From Silene conica (Eukaryota; Streptophyta; Magnoliopsida; Caryophyllales; Caryophyllaceae), in the NCBI GenBank assembly GCA_029255685.2, contig CM055317.2:75505460-75569459 (forward strand): a DNA stretch of 64,000 nt. Reading direction: 5' to 3'. Below the pieces are notes generated by a model. That model was not told the origin of the DNA, searched no databases, and was given only the letters and a program-made list of their open reading frames with translations. Positions 11,933 through 25,100 of the stretch are shown piece by piece (position 1 is the stretch's first letter; the number at the start of each line of letters is the position of its first letter). The position numbers and the translations under genes are program-made.

Positions 11933-13445
11933 TTAATTGTCCTCCCACTCTGTGAACCAATCAGTAATGCTACCAACAAAGAAGTCTTCCTCTGTTGGGT
12001 CATTACTACCTTGACCTACTTCAGTAATGGTGCCAACAGGTTCTATCTCCCCTGTTGGTTCATTACTAGTCCCACTGGTACTTGCTTCGTCTTCCACATT
12101 CTGTATGTGCTCTGTCATACTGTTAACTGCATCAACTAAATCACTAATAGAGCTAGGGTCACCAACATTCTGAATATATTGTATACATTCTTTCACTAAA
12201 CCAATGTTAGCTTCAAGATAATCAGGTAATAAACCTTCAGCTGCCAATTTTGTTTTGTGCATATGTGGTACAGGGTAATCTATACCCCCTTTCTTTTTCA
12301 TAATTTCAAGCATACATGCCTGCAATGTGATCCACACATACTTCAGTTTCAGTGAATCTTGTTCTTCATAAGCTGTGATTGTGTTTTTGATTAGTTCATC
12401 CAACTTCAGTGCCTTTTTTTTTTTGCTGGAGTGACTGAATTGATCTAAAAAAGCCCAAATCCAAGACATTAAGGTCTGGTGAATTGGGTGTTTGATAGGT
12501 CAATTCTATATTCCAGCCATCTTCTGTTGCTGCCTTTTTGAAGTCCGGATCCTCATTGCCAAAATGAGGACGAGCATTATCTTGTTGAATTATTATATGT
12601 TTACCTAGTTGTTGGTGAGGCCATTTTGCTTTAATTGCTGGCAATACTTGATTAATTATCATGTCTTTAGTAACTTGCTTGTTTATAGACTCAATACACT
12701 TTGTTTCTAAGGTACCCGCCACTCTGTTTTTTGAACTCCTTTGGGCTGGTACTTCCATAACAAATGGCCATATCCCTAATTTTCCGTCGAATACTAATTC
12801 ACCATTCGACCCATAAAATACTCTACTAACTGCACACATAAACATGACTTTTTCTATGAAACTCTTTGATTGTACTGCCCTATGTGGGTTTGTTTCCCCT
12901 TTACCCATGTAAAAACGTGTGGTTGGTTTAGTTTTAGAGAACCATTTCTCATCCATGTGAATGACATTGCGTTGGTCTTTGAAAACAACACGTTTTGTGT
13001 AAGCATGATATTCTAAATGTTGTAGACTAAAAATTAATCTAGCAAGCTTGTTTTTGTCATTCAAACCTGGCTTAACTGCATTTGTATGTGATCTGATTTG
13101 CTTGGATATTTTCCATCTTGAGACGGTTGACTGACTTACCCCCAAATGAGTTGCCAAATCCTCCTGAGTTGTCCTATCCAGTAAGTTTATTGAAGCTAGC
13201 TTCTCCTCGTCTAAGAATGCTCTACCCACATGTTTGATGCCTATTTTTTTGCTGTTAAGGTTCACTGGTATATTAGCACTTCTTTGTGATTTTGCTTCCT
13301 TCCAAAGCCGTGTTATTGTTTTCCTGTCGACTGAAAACTGTGTTGCAAGTTCATTCATAATGCCATGTCTTGGTTTTCCATCTTTGCTGCTCATCAACAG
13401 TGTTTCATTAATTTTGGATCTTTCTAAGTTGGTGAGATTCTTCAT
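11933..13445 (-). pseudogene. Mariner-like transposase, DD39D, one frameshift
   Basis: A plant mariner (MLE) transposase, which would cut and paste the element by DDE chemistry in the nucleus. Frame 1 (13445 to 12396) has an N-terminal pair of helix-turn-helix regions (ending near 'HLGVSQSTVSRWKISKQIR'). The catalytic core has first Asp in HMDEKWF, second in QQDNARPH, and third in LNVLDLGFF. Thirty-nine residues separate the second and third Asp, the plant DD39D spacing. A run of eleven T (12414-12424, poly-A on the coding strand) shifts the frame. The conserved C-terminal region then continues in the other frame (to 11933), ending in an acidic, Ser/Thr/Glu-rich tail. Joined length would be about 500 codons, normal for plant MLEs. 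All three catalytic Asp lie before the shift. Sequencing error in the homopolymer cannot be excluded. Confidence 0.9.
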
Positions 13446-14626
13446 TGAATGTGTTTGAATAGTTGTGATTTTGTTTGCTTACTATTGTCTGTTAAAGTTG
13501 TTTTTTGGACTTAAGCTCTTGAATACCCCTAATAAATACACCCTTCTATTTATAGACAAGGAACTTTGCACCCTTTTTGAACATTTCGTTTTGGCGCAAT
13601 TCGAATTTTTCGTTTGTAATTTGGCTCCAAATCTGATTTTGGTGCCAAATTGCATTCTGGCCTGTCTTGGATATGTAACGTTTGGGCTGTGAAATGGGGT
13701 TTATGGCTTAAGGAACAACTCGGCTTGCGAATCAAGATAAGTTGAAGAAAATCGAAAGTTAATCTGAAGTCCAAGATCGTCTTATTTCATCTCGATGTTA
13801 TTTTAGTTTACGTCTCTATATTTTTAAATGTAATTTTATTTTAAGTCGATGTAATTTTATTAATGTACTTTTATTTATTCGAATTTTATTATTGACATGT
13901 AAATGTAATTTAATTATAGTAGGACTTTTTTTTAATCTCGAAACAGTACGTATTTCGAAAGTGTGTAAAAAATACACATAGCTGAAGCTATGTGTTCCTG
14001 AGTAAGGAAGGCTGGTTTTGGAGGGAAACAAAATTCATTAAGGAAAAGGAGGGAATCATTAGACCCTTACTTAAACAATTAATCAATTAAAACAAAACAC
14101 CCTCTTTCCTTTAATCTTACCCCTACACAATACTTTTTAATATTCTATTCACTCCACTAAATTCTCTACTTTATGGCAAAAGGGACATTAGATATGGGTA
14201 GGAGGGAGTACAAAACTAGTGTAACACCCGTGAAAAATCACGGGTTGTGTAGATGACAAAGGTAAATTCATTTCATTATATAACAATTATATTTATTCGA
14301 ACAAATTGATTTTTAACGGGGTTATTTTGCATATAAAATATGTTCGGTCAAAAGGTGAATTTCCTGGTGCACTAATTTTCGAATATCTGTTAGCAATGAT
14401 GAAAATATTTGGATTAATTATGATAACATGAATGAATAAGAAAAAACAATAAACGATTAAAAAAATATATTAAATAATTAATAATTAGTAAATTGGAAAG
14501 TTATTGTCTTGTGATGAATTGGTGACAGAACTTAAGTTGACGGACAAATAGGATGAAGAAAATAACTAATCCGGTAGGAATTTAAATTAAATGGGTATAT
14601 TAAAATTCGATAATCTAGGACAAAAA

Positions 14627-14887
14627 TTACAGTTTCTCGAAAATCTCCTTGTAAACAACATTCGTTGTTGTATTAGCCATTCCTCCTCCTTCATCGAGAA
14701 ATAGCACTTTTAGAATTTTCTTACTTGTAACCCTAGATATAGCAACGTACAATTGGCCATGGGTAAAGACTGGTCTAGGAAGATAAAGTCCAACACGGGA
14801 TAGAGATTGACCCTGACTTTTGTTAATAGTCATAGCAAAACAAATTGCTAAAGGAAATTGTCTTCTTTCAAACTTAATTGGGAACCG
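14627..14887 (-). pseudogene. PIF1-type helicase C-terminal fragment of Helitron
   Basis: The minus-strand reading frame gives a stretch with FAMTINKSQGQSL and QLYVAISRVTS, the last two conserved helicase motifs (V/VI region) of the RepHel protein of plant Helitrons, and ends at its natural stop (EIFEKL). The frame is open upstream of the first ATG to about 14887 (FPIKFERRQFPLAICF), where it runs abruptly into the tandem repeats. About 85 codons remain of a protein normally over 1,000 residues long, so this is a remnant that shows the origin of the element but cannot act. Confidence 0.85.
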
Positions 14888-15420
14888 TGATTGGTAGGGA
14901 ATATCTATCGAATATTTAGGATTTGTTATTACTATAATCTGATTGGTTGTATATGTTAACGATTTTGATTTTGAAAAAAATATGGTAAACGTAAAATATG
15001 GTGAACACCCATTGGTAGGGAATATTTATAGATTATTTAGGATTTGTTATTAGTATAATCTGATTGGTTGTATATGTTAACGATTTTGATTTCGAAAAAA
15101 TATGGTAAACGTAAAATATGGTAAACAACCGTGATTGATAAGGAATATTTATGGAATATTTAGGATTTGATATTAGTATAATCTGATTGGTTGTATATGT
15201 TAACGATTTTGATTTCGATAAAAATATGGTAAACGTAAAATATTGTAAACAACCGTGATAGGTAGGGAATATTTACGGAATATTTAGGATTTGTTATTAG
15301 TAAAATATGGTAAACGATTTTATTATATTATTTAAATGAATGGGATCGGCCGTGATTGGTAGGGAATATTTATGGAATATTTAGGATTTTTTATTAGTAA
15401 ACTATGGTAAACGTTTTTAT
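14884..15420. repeat. Tandem array, about 120-bp units, five copies
   Basis: Successive units start at about 14884, 15007, 15126, 15251 and 15348 with ccgtgattggtagggaat-like sequence and continue through tatttaggatttgttatta and ggttgtatatgttaacga. The last two copies are shortened. The array sits inside the Helitron directly after the truncated helicase, and subunit variation suggests stepwise expansion. Confidence 0.85.
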
Positions 15421-15889
15421 TATAATATATACAAAAATATGACGTGGCCTAAATTAGGGGTTCTGATTGGTCTACAAAACAGTTTTTTGTGAGGGTGAAT
15501 GTGAGTGCGAAAAAGAGTGAACAGTGAAACATTATTGCGCCACGTATGCAATTTGACATTTTGCTTTTATAGTAATAATGATATATAATAGGACATTTGA
15601 AAAAAATATTGATAATATATAATAAGATATGATAATGTTAATAGGAGCAATAATTGTAAGACGGGACAAAAATGGAACTATTAAGACATAGTTAGAAAAA
15701 GAAACTATAAAATTCAGATTTGAGAACTTTAAGATATATGTAAATTAATTAAAGAAACAAAATTAAAATAATTATATTCTATAAATTATAGAAAATGGAA
15801 ACAATATAAAAATTAATAAGCTAATAGTTAATGGAAGCTGACATGGCTGTTATGGTTCACGTTATTGGCTGAAAAAAACTGAAATTCTG

Positions 15890-15987
15890 AGGTTGAATGA
15901 GAGAGTTTCATTAGCCTAATTCTGAAACCATATTGCGCCACATAAGCGATTTTACAAGATTCTTTTATATATATATAATGATAATGA
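15890..15987 (-). mobile_element. Second Helitron 5' terminus
   Basis: On the minus strand a second TC start (15981 or 15987) is followed by ATTATATATATATAAAAG and by GTGGCGCAATATGG, closely matching the 5' end at 15581. It suggests one Helitron inserted into a related one, or a rearranged element that reused a second 5' end, since only one 3' terminus (14216) was found downstream. Confidence 0.6.
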
Positions 15988-16181
15988 TTAACAAAATTAG
16001 CATTTTAGTTAGATAATTAGGGTAACCCAATAAGATCGCGACCTTGACGACCTTGTCTGGGATGTTCTTATCATCAAATCATTAAAGGCGCACACTCAAA
16101 CTACTTTCTAATCCTTACCCAAAAATCTTGTCAAAGTAACACAACTACTATTTCCGTTAATTTGGGTATTTGAGTGAAAAA

Positions 16182-19100
16182 ATGATGACGAGTGAAGGAG
16201 GAAGAAGATATGCAATGAATTGGAAAAAAGTTGGCAAATCTTTGCAAAGATTAGGAGCTCATCTTTTTCTCCTAATTTTCACCTTCTTACTTGTTTATAA
16301 GCTTGATCACATCTACTCTTACTCTTGGTGGTATAAATTTCATCACTTGTTTTGATTTTTCGCCTTCTGTTCTCAATCGTTTGTTTACCTTTAATTAAAA
16401 TACCCATGGCAACAAAAATAAGAGTAAATAAATGAATGGGACGGAGATAGTAATATTTTTTATTTTATTTTTTGTTTTGTTGGAAATATGATTGACATGC
16501 ATATATTCAGCTGCCAACTGGGTTCGTGTTGAAATTGAGACGGGGTGAGTAATGAATAATATTATTTGAACTGCGAATTGGGTTTGTGTTAAAATTGTGT
16601 GTTTTAGTGATACTTGATTGTTATTAGGTTGATTTTGGATCTAATCCTATTAAATTGAAGAAAGTTGTTAAAAAGTCATTTGTGGTGAATCAGTTGTTTG
16701 ACTTCTGGGTTGCAAAATGTGTTAAAATTGGTGCTTTAGTTTATCATCTTCTTGTCGGGTTAGGTAGTTAGTTAGTTAGTTAGTTAAAGTGTTAAACCTT
16801 TGATAGGTTTAGGTTTGTGGATATCTGGTTTTAAAGTTTTGGATTTGCTGTCAACCAAATTGAGCCAATTTGATGACATGGGTTGGAGCTTTAGTTTGCA
16901 ATCTGAATTGGGTACGCGTCGAAGTTAGTCGCTTATGGCTTTGACTGCGTGAGTGCGTGGTGGCTGCCTGGCTGGTGGGTGTTGTCAAGATTTGCAGGGT
17001 TTGTGTTTTCTTTCCTTTTATGGGTTTTTTTAAGGTTATGGATCTCTTATTGGTTAGAATGACTGGGGAACAAAATGCCTTTTTTGGTAGGCGGAAATGA
17101 AATGCACAAATATGTCATTATCAGTAATTAGCATAGTTAAGTAACTTTTGGACGAAATAGAACTAAAGGGTGGGTGCGTGTATGCAGCTTTACTCTTGTG
17201 TTTTCGAACTGAAAATGCCTGTTTCTAAAAGGCAATGAATGTGAGTTGGTCTAAAATTCAATAAGGTCAGGACTGATCACAGATGGAGTCCCTCTTATGA
17301 ACAGTACATGAAGACATAGCCTTGAGCTACTGAGTTTTGGTTAACAGCTTCATGCACTTTACTGTTATACTCTGTGTTGGTTGTATTCTCATTGCTGTAT
17401 TTTTTATATATCCTTTTATCATCAAATTTCTTAAAGTCTGATTCTTAAATGTTTAGCGTAGATTTGAAAGTCCTGTACGATTAAGCCATGGCCGTTTAGG
17501 AATGTGCTATAAATTTTCGTATTGTCTAACTGAGGAAAGGTAGTGACATTTTGCATTGTGTTTATTTTTAGGATGGTGTTTTTCCCCATATGGTTGTTTC
17601 ACTTGGTCATTGCCCGAGGAAGATTTTCATTGCCTGCCCCTTCTGTTCCGCATGACCGTAATGTAATTAGTTCTGTAATTTCATAGATTTGACTGAAATG
17701 ACTTGCCTGCTGTTCATTCTACTAAGAACTTGAAAATCCTTCTGCCTAATTTAGAAATGCTTTTTTTTTAATGATAGTGGGCTCCCTGTCATGCTGTTGT
17801 TGCAACACCATTGATAGTAGCATTTGAATTGCTCCTTTGTATATATCTTGAGAGCCTGCAGGGTATGTAGTTCTATCTGTAATCATTTGTTTGATGGTGA
17901 TTTTTGTAGCAGTTTTAAACATTAAATATTAAAGATGGAAAGTTCTTGTATTTCAGAGTTTGGTATACCAGTGGTCAGCCTGAAGGTTGTTTTCATTCCG
18001 TTGTTGGCCTTTCAGACCATTATTCTGGTCGACAATTTCAGGTATTAACATTTTATTACTCGGTATAGGTTGATTAGATGTCCATGTTACCCGTACATAG
18101 TGGTGCATTACATATACATAATACAGAGTTACAGACATACAGACATACGGACATACAGACATACAGTAGTAAATACAGTATGTTCTAGCACGACGCATGT
18201 TTAAATTGCCTATGTAGCTGTATATGAGGTGTCTTTATTGAGGTCCATCGTAGGCACAAGAAGCACGTTTTTTAGCCCCCAGGAAGTTTCTTCTATAGCT
18301 TACCGACCAAAAAAAGCTTCCCTTTGAGCACTCTTGCATCCTAATGACTTCTTTATATGATTATGTCAATGCATTGTTAGGAATGATCCCGTCATTCTTA
18401 AAATGCTCTCTTCTTAAATGGCATGTACTTGGCTCCTTCCTTTATGTACATGAAGTGACTTATGCTTAGAATGTTCATTGCACCATTTCATTTCTTGCAA
18501 TTCAAATGTCAATCTAGACAATGTTCTGGTAGGACAGTGTACTCTTCTCGTCGATGGTTACACTCAGCTGTCCTCTTATATGCCAATTGGATTCTCTTTC
18601 CCTTCTTGTGTCTACGATGGACCTCAATAAATACACCTCATAATCTCATATACAGCTACAAAGGCAATTTAAACATGCATCTTGCGGTTCACAGAGATGC
18701 CTCTTAAAATTTTGGATCTGAGACAACATAAGGTAAACGATGCTAAAATATCGATACTGTACAACTATAGTGGATGATGACAGTCTCCCTGCTCAACATC
18801 TTAATTTGCCCCCCGTCTTCTTATTTACGCAGCTAGTGCTTTATCAGTTTATCTTACATGTGAATGTGTTTACAGAATGTGCAGGGCTTTGATGCCAGGT
18901 GATGAGGAAGGCTTGAGCGATGAAGCAATATGGGAGACGCTTCCTGTGAGTTTTTTTTAACCTACTTGGGAATTATCTTTTAAAGGGACATACAATTGTT
19001 TGTACAACCATCATGAGAGCCTATCTCCAAACGCTAGCTCAACGTATGGGAAAGTTCACATTGATTTAAGAACTCACATAAATTTCGTAATTATTATTCG

Positions 19101-22100
19101 TGATGTGGAAGTCCTATTCTTATTATGGGTGATACCATTTGCTACGTTCCAACCTATGTGGATTATGGAAGCTATTGGTTTATCCTTGGAGAATAGAGAT
19201 TATTTGTAGACGGTGTGTATTAGTGTGTTCACGTAAGTAATTTTTGGGACACTTACATTGTGTCTGGATAGATTATTAAGAAAAAAGGAAGGGGAGGGGG
19301 ATGGTTGGAGCATGATGTTTTTACATCAATTTTTTTTTGTTTTGAGGGATATTAATTTTTCGTGTAGTAGTGAACATAGATCCCTCTGAGTGTTTAGTTG
19401 ACCAATTAAAGGATACCAAGGGGTGCTTCCCATGTAGACAAAGACATCATACGGGTGACAATATTAGAGACGTGACATTTAAAGTCCCATACATTTTAAT
19501 GGATCAGGTCATGTTTGCGGCTGAAATACGACCTGCTTTCCGACTGAGTGTTTAGTTGACCAATTTGTTACGGACTGTTATCTCTCAAATTGATATTCAG
19601 TACGAATTTCAGGTTTTAATCGTTATTTCAATATTTCTTAATGCTGGCATGAATTCTGCAGCATTTCTGGATTGCTATTTCCATGGTTTTCTTTGTCGCT
19701 GCCACATTGTTCACCATGTTGAAATTATCTGGTATTCTCCCTAGTTCTTTTATGCATCGTTCATCCTACTACTTTTGCTATTTTTTTTCTTTTTTCCCCC
19801 TCTAACTTTCCTGACATATTTCAAATTCTCTCATAACTGTAGTAGACCCAACATTTATTTTTGGGGTTTAATTAGAAAGTAATACTTAGGTGGTACGTTT
19901 CAGTGGTTTGTTCAGGAAATCAGGATAATGATAATTTCTACTTTCCTATATATCTATATAATAACTACATGTAAACTGAAAAAGCTTGAATATGCTAGCA
20001 ACTCACATGGTGTGACTGTTAAGAGGTTTTGAGGTGGAAGTTCTAGCTCGGGAAATGGAAATGATCAGGATGAAATGCAGCATCAGAGCTGATATTCTTG
20101 GCAAGACAATATGTACTTTTAGTCCTAGCATGTTTTTCATTTCTGTCATTGTACTTCAGCAATGTACAGCTAAATACGATAAGTTCTGTTCTGTGCATCT
20201 ATCGCTATGAGCCTGTTACAAGATCTATGCATCAGGAAATATGAAATCTTTGTTTGCTCTTTGATTATATATGTCTGTCTTTTTCCATGTCGTTTGAAGT
20301 ACCCTTCATTTTGATCATATTTCTGCATGTTGAAGACATGATCATTCAGAACTGTATTGTCATTCATCAGTGTGCAACACCATGAAGGAAATCAATATTT
20401 CATGTTATCCAAACTCTTTGTAACATGCGATCATTTGTCTATCTTCACGGTCTTAACTGTAGTTGTTTTAACTCTTTCAGGTGGCATTGGCGCATTAGGT
20501 TGGTGGGATTTGTTTGTTAATTTTGGGTACTGAATTAACATTTTTCATTTATCTGAAGTTAGTTTATTCTTTTACTCTTTAAAAGATCCTTATCTATAGA
20601 ATTGAGCGAAATATTACATTGCTTGTTGCAGTATAGCAGAGGGCTTTGCTTTTCTTGTTTGTACGAAATGGACCAATCCCCTTATTCACAGAGCTTCTAA
20701 CTCCACTGAGAGTAGTTCATCTTCTAACACAATCAGCTATCTTAACTGGACCAGTGGGTTGGTCGTTTGCCCAGAAGAGGATCAAAACCAGGAGACATTC
20801 TGTGGTTTGCCAGACATTGGTGGCCATCTGATGAAGTTGCCATTCATAATTTTCCAAGTCTTACTTTGCATGCGCTTAGAGGTGAAACTTTCTGAAGTTA
20901 GCATTTTGTAACATAGGAATTCACTCCCGTTTTCTCACATTATATATTCGTTACTATTTTGACCAATGTTTTCTGACAGCATATAATAGTTGCAATGTCT
21001 TAAATATAATGAAATGAAAACAGTATGGCGGTATGATTGCATATCCTATATTTAAAAAAATTACTAGTAAAAGTTTACATTGGTTGACCACCAAAGTCAA
21101 ATGGGTAGAATAAATTTACGATGGCGGTAGTAATCTACTAATAATTTTACACCATTGTAGGCTTGTAGCTATATAGTGACCACTGTTTAAATAGTTGTCG
21201 CCATATGTCGATCAATGTGCATCTTTGCCAACCTTTATTTTGTTCGTTTTTTCCTTGCTTATTTTTTATTCATTTTTCATATTTCAGGGCACTCCTGCTA
21301 GTGCAAGGTATATCCCTCTTCCAGTTATTTTCTCGCCTTTATTCCTCCTGCAAGGCATCGGAGTCCTATTTGCTGCATCACGATTGGGGGAGAAAATCGT
21401 TCTTTTGCTGCATAATGAAGCTGGCCAAGGACACTATTTTTTCTATTCAGCAAAAGTTTCTGATTGTTTGGCATTTATGCATCATGGTTCAAGGTGCAGT
21501 AAACTTCACTTTGGTGATTTTTATATGTACCTGACAATTTTGAAATCTTGGCAAACAATTATTAACACCTCTCCCTGGTCCCCTCCCATTGTAACACAGG
21601 TTACTTGGTTGGTGGTCTATTGATGCAGGAAGTCGTGAGGAGCAAGCAAAGCTTTTGCATGAAGGGAGCTCTGGGTATGTCTTTTCATTTTTTCATAGCT
21701 ATTTTACTTCTAGTAGCAGTCATATTATGTGATTCTAGATGCATTTTTCATCTTGATTCAGCTGGAAATTGTCTCTCCGTTTCGCTAACATATGGCTTCA
21801 GACATCCAATCGTCCCTTATTTGGCTTTCGCAGAGGCCCTTGAGGCAATGGGATATGTTGTTGTGGTATACCTATGATACTTGGACACCTTCACTTAATT
21901 TGTGTGTTCGACACTTTAACCCTACATTTTAGATCAAAACCAAAAGAACTTTTTTATTAGGTAGCTGATGAGGTGTTTTGAAACTGCAAACGCACGATGT
22001 TGTTGTAGCACTTGGGGGTTGAATCACGGGGAGCTAGATATGCAATACTAGCTATCTTAGTTATATGCTTAGCTAAGTCGGCAAGAGTTGAGTTTTGGTT

Positions 22101-25100
22101 TTTAAACTAACAAACTAGACTAAATAGAATGAGATGCAACTAAACTAGATGTAAATAAATAGCAAGTAAATGAAATATTGGGATAAAGAGTCCTCCCTAC
22201 GTCCTTATGCACACGCTCTGAGTGGCTGCTAAGTAGAGGAGAGGAAAGACGGATCGGGAAAAGAGACGACCCGAAAGGGGCTCTCTTGCCTAAAGCCAAC
22301 AAAGAGGGGTGTCAGTCAACGAACATGGAGTTCTCGTCAGTCCAAGATGCCCACTCCGTGCTTTCTCCTTTCAGTCGCCCTTTCACCCTCGAACGTTCTT
22401 CTTACGAAGGCACCATATTCGACGTCCCTCTTGTTTGTTGACTTGAGAGGGGCGGCTCTTTTACATCTCACAGGACTGTTACGTAATCCACTTTTGTTGA
22501 TGGTGCTTCCTCAAGTTGTAATTCAATGGCAAAAAGGCCTAGGACCTGATTTCCCACCAACATTATGCATTTTATCGTCATGATTCCAGCATCTAACTAG
22601 TCGTTAGGGTGACATGTAAGGAGGGAATGGCTCTAATTCGCCTAGCACCCCCTCTCGGGTTCGCACTAGGACACTAGACTTTCCAACTACCCTCCCACTC
22701 GGGTTTGGAGGTTGGAATCCTAAGCTTAACACCCGACTCCCCAAAGAACATGCATATTCCCAAGATGGTCAAGTATCAAGTAAGGTCATTAAGCCCTCAT
22801 CAAAATCCAGGTCTCCCACTCCTCTCCCAAGGCTAGGATGTCCTCCCTTGGTTCTCCCTTTCGGTCTCAACCTAGGTTGATAATAGGTCCAAAATAGGCA
22901 CCCGACTCCCGACCTAACCGGCTCCAATGGACAAGGGTCACAGGTCAAACTTACCCACAATAACCCAAATGAACAAGTCAATCCCTAAGCCAACCCTCAC
23001 TAATCTCCCCCAACAAATAGTCTTGTTAGGAATCAATAAGCAAAATACCGACTCCCGACCTAACCGGCTCTCCCGATGGACAAGGGTCACAAGTCAAAAT
23101 TACCCACAATAAACCAAATAAACAAGTCAATCCCCTAGCCAACCCTCACTAATCTCCCCCAACTAGTCTTGTTAGGAATCAATCAGTGAAAGTGAGTCGA
23201 TAATTGGATAATGAGAAAGGTTTTTGGCACAAAATGAGGATGATAACGTATTTTATCAGTAGCCGATCTCCAGTGCCCTGTCACTGTGTCTCGACCGTCA
23301 CTTGCAGCGGTGTAGGAGTAGCATATGCTGATAATGGAGTCAGATTAGATTGTTTATGTTGTTGTGGCTAAATGGTTGAAAAGTTCCTGCCCATTGGCAA
23401 TCTCCATTGAAGTATGAATCTTTGTTTCACTTTCTTCAAGTCTTGTATCCAGTTGTGATTCCTACTTATTGTGATTACTGCTGACTGCTGAGTATATACG
23501 ATTGGCTCTAGAAATATTTCATTTTCTGAATATGTCGGTGTTTTGATGCACGTATTTCTTTGGTTCACGGAGTGTGATGTACCCAACACCTCACTCCTTA
23601 CTAAAATACTCTATACTTATTTACTAGCCTGCCTTTATTAATATCTTGTTAAACTGCTTTCTTCAGATACAACACCTTCTGCACATATCCACCTGAGATT
23701 GTCAAGAAAATGCCTAAGAAGGATTTGGCAGAGGAAGTAAGTCCATCTGTAGTTCTAGCTGTTATTGTATCTAAAACTCTTCCAAGCGATTCCACCGATT
23801 AGTCTGAAATCCGTCAAAATACCCTGTTTAGGTTATAATCTTGGCGTTTACTTCTCATTTATGTTGGATTCAGGTCTGGAGACTGCAGGCAGCTCTAGGA
23901 CAGCAAACAGAAATAACCAAAATTAGCCAGCAGGAGTATGAAAGATTACAAAATGTGAGATTTCCCAACATCTTTTATCGATAGTTCCTGATTTCCTGCA
24001 ATGAGATACATTGGCTGTATTTTTGTTCATCGTGTGCAACTTTTTCTTATTAGACATGTACTAATCCAAATATTCATGGTTGACATCTTTAATACAAAAA
24101 CAAGAAAAGGGTATCCCAAAATGATTTGGGGTGGCTAATGGCTATATGAATTATTAGTTCAAGGTATCTTTTACAAGTCTGATATGTCTTCGACTAATGA
24201 AATTGATTTTATCAAAAATGGAAAAAAAAACCGCCCTTTTCCCTTACGGGCCCTCTCATGGAAATTTTCCATACTAGCTTACCTTCTTTTTTGAACTTAT
24301 GGAAGCCCATAGTTTCCTTGCCGTGTATCAAACTGGAATCAGCTCCGAAATTGTTCTTGGTTTTAGAACATTGGGATTACAAAGCAAAACTCTTCACTGT
24401 CCTGTTTATGATCAATGAACTTGATTTGGAAACATCTTGTGTTAATTTAGAGCCTTTGACACATTGGGATTACATAGATACTCAAATAAGGCCGTTATAC
24501 AACGTACAACAACCCCATCTTATGTTATACACTGCATTTAATAATGGCAATAGTATCTATGTTCCGTATGTTCTACCTTACAATAGCCTTACACAAGACC
24601 AACTGTTAGAGTTATATTCTATTATTTGGTAATTTTATACGTAGATGCCTAGGTGGAACGTAGCTAGTGTCCACTTTTGATATTTCGATGAAGCATAAAA
24701 ACTTATATGAGGCAGGCTTATATTCGAGATCCGTTTCACCACATGACTAATGAGCGGTACTTGAGTATTTGGAGTGGTCTCATAGACTGGTATTCTCAGA
24801 GAAGAATCCCCGCTGATGTCGTTAACCTGAATTTGACTGACATACTATCATTGGCTTTCAGGACAAAGTCCTCTGCCGAGTATGCTTCGAGAGAGAGATC
24901 AGCATTGTGCTTCTTCCTTGTAGGCATCGTATTCTTTGCTGGTAAGCTTTCAGTTTCGGTTTAATGTAGCCTCAATCTTTCCGTAGCACTGATTTTGTTT
25001 CCACTTCATCTAGCTCTACTAATAACACCATTCTGGATTTCGAAATTGGTGCAGTTACTGCAGTGACAAGTGTAAGAAATGCCCAGTATGTCGCGTTTCT

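Larger units (their letters stand above)
10502..14208 (-). mobile_element. Plant mariner-like element, 3.7 kb, both ends intact
   Basis: The element is bounded by TA target duplications (10500-10501, 14209-14210) and near-perfect terminal inverted repeats starting CTCCCTCCTACCC and continuing through a shared GTCCC-TTTGGCCA block of about 35 bp. It contains a minus-strand mariner transposase gene (13445-11933) and a convergent plus-strand ORF (10925-11422) unrelated to transposases. The ends match the Stowaway-like MITE at 49492-49757, which could be mobilised by this family. The transposase has one frameshift, so this copy is probably not autonomous now. The good match of the ends suggests a fairly young insertion. 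Confidence 0.9.
14216..15581 (-). mobile_element. Helitron with 3' hairpin and helicase remnant
   Basis: On the minus strand the 3' end shows a stem ACCCGTGATTTTTCACGGGT, then a short spacer and CTAG, with a T following (A/T insertion site). The 5' end starts TCATTATTACTATAAAAG at 15581, followed by the GTGGCGCAATA word common to these elements. The interior carries the C-terminal end of the Helitron helicase and a tandem array of about 120-bp units. The 3' end lies only five bases from the mariner target duplication. A second, very similar Helitron 5' start occurs at 15981 or 15987. Confidence 0.85.
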
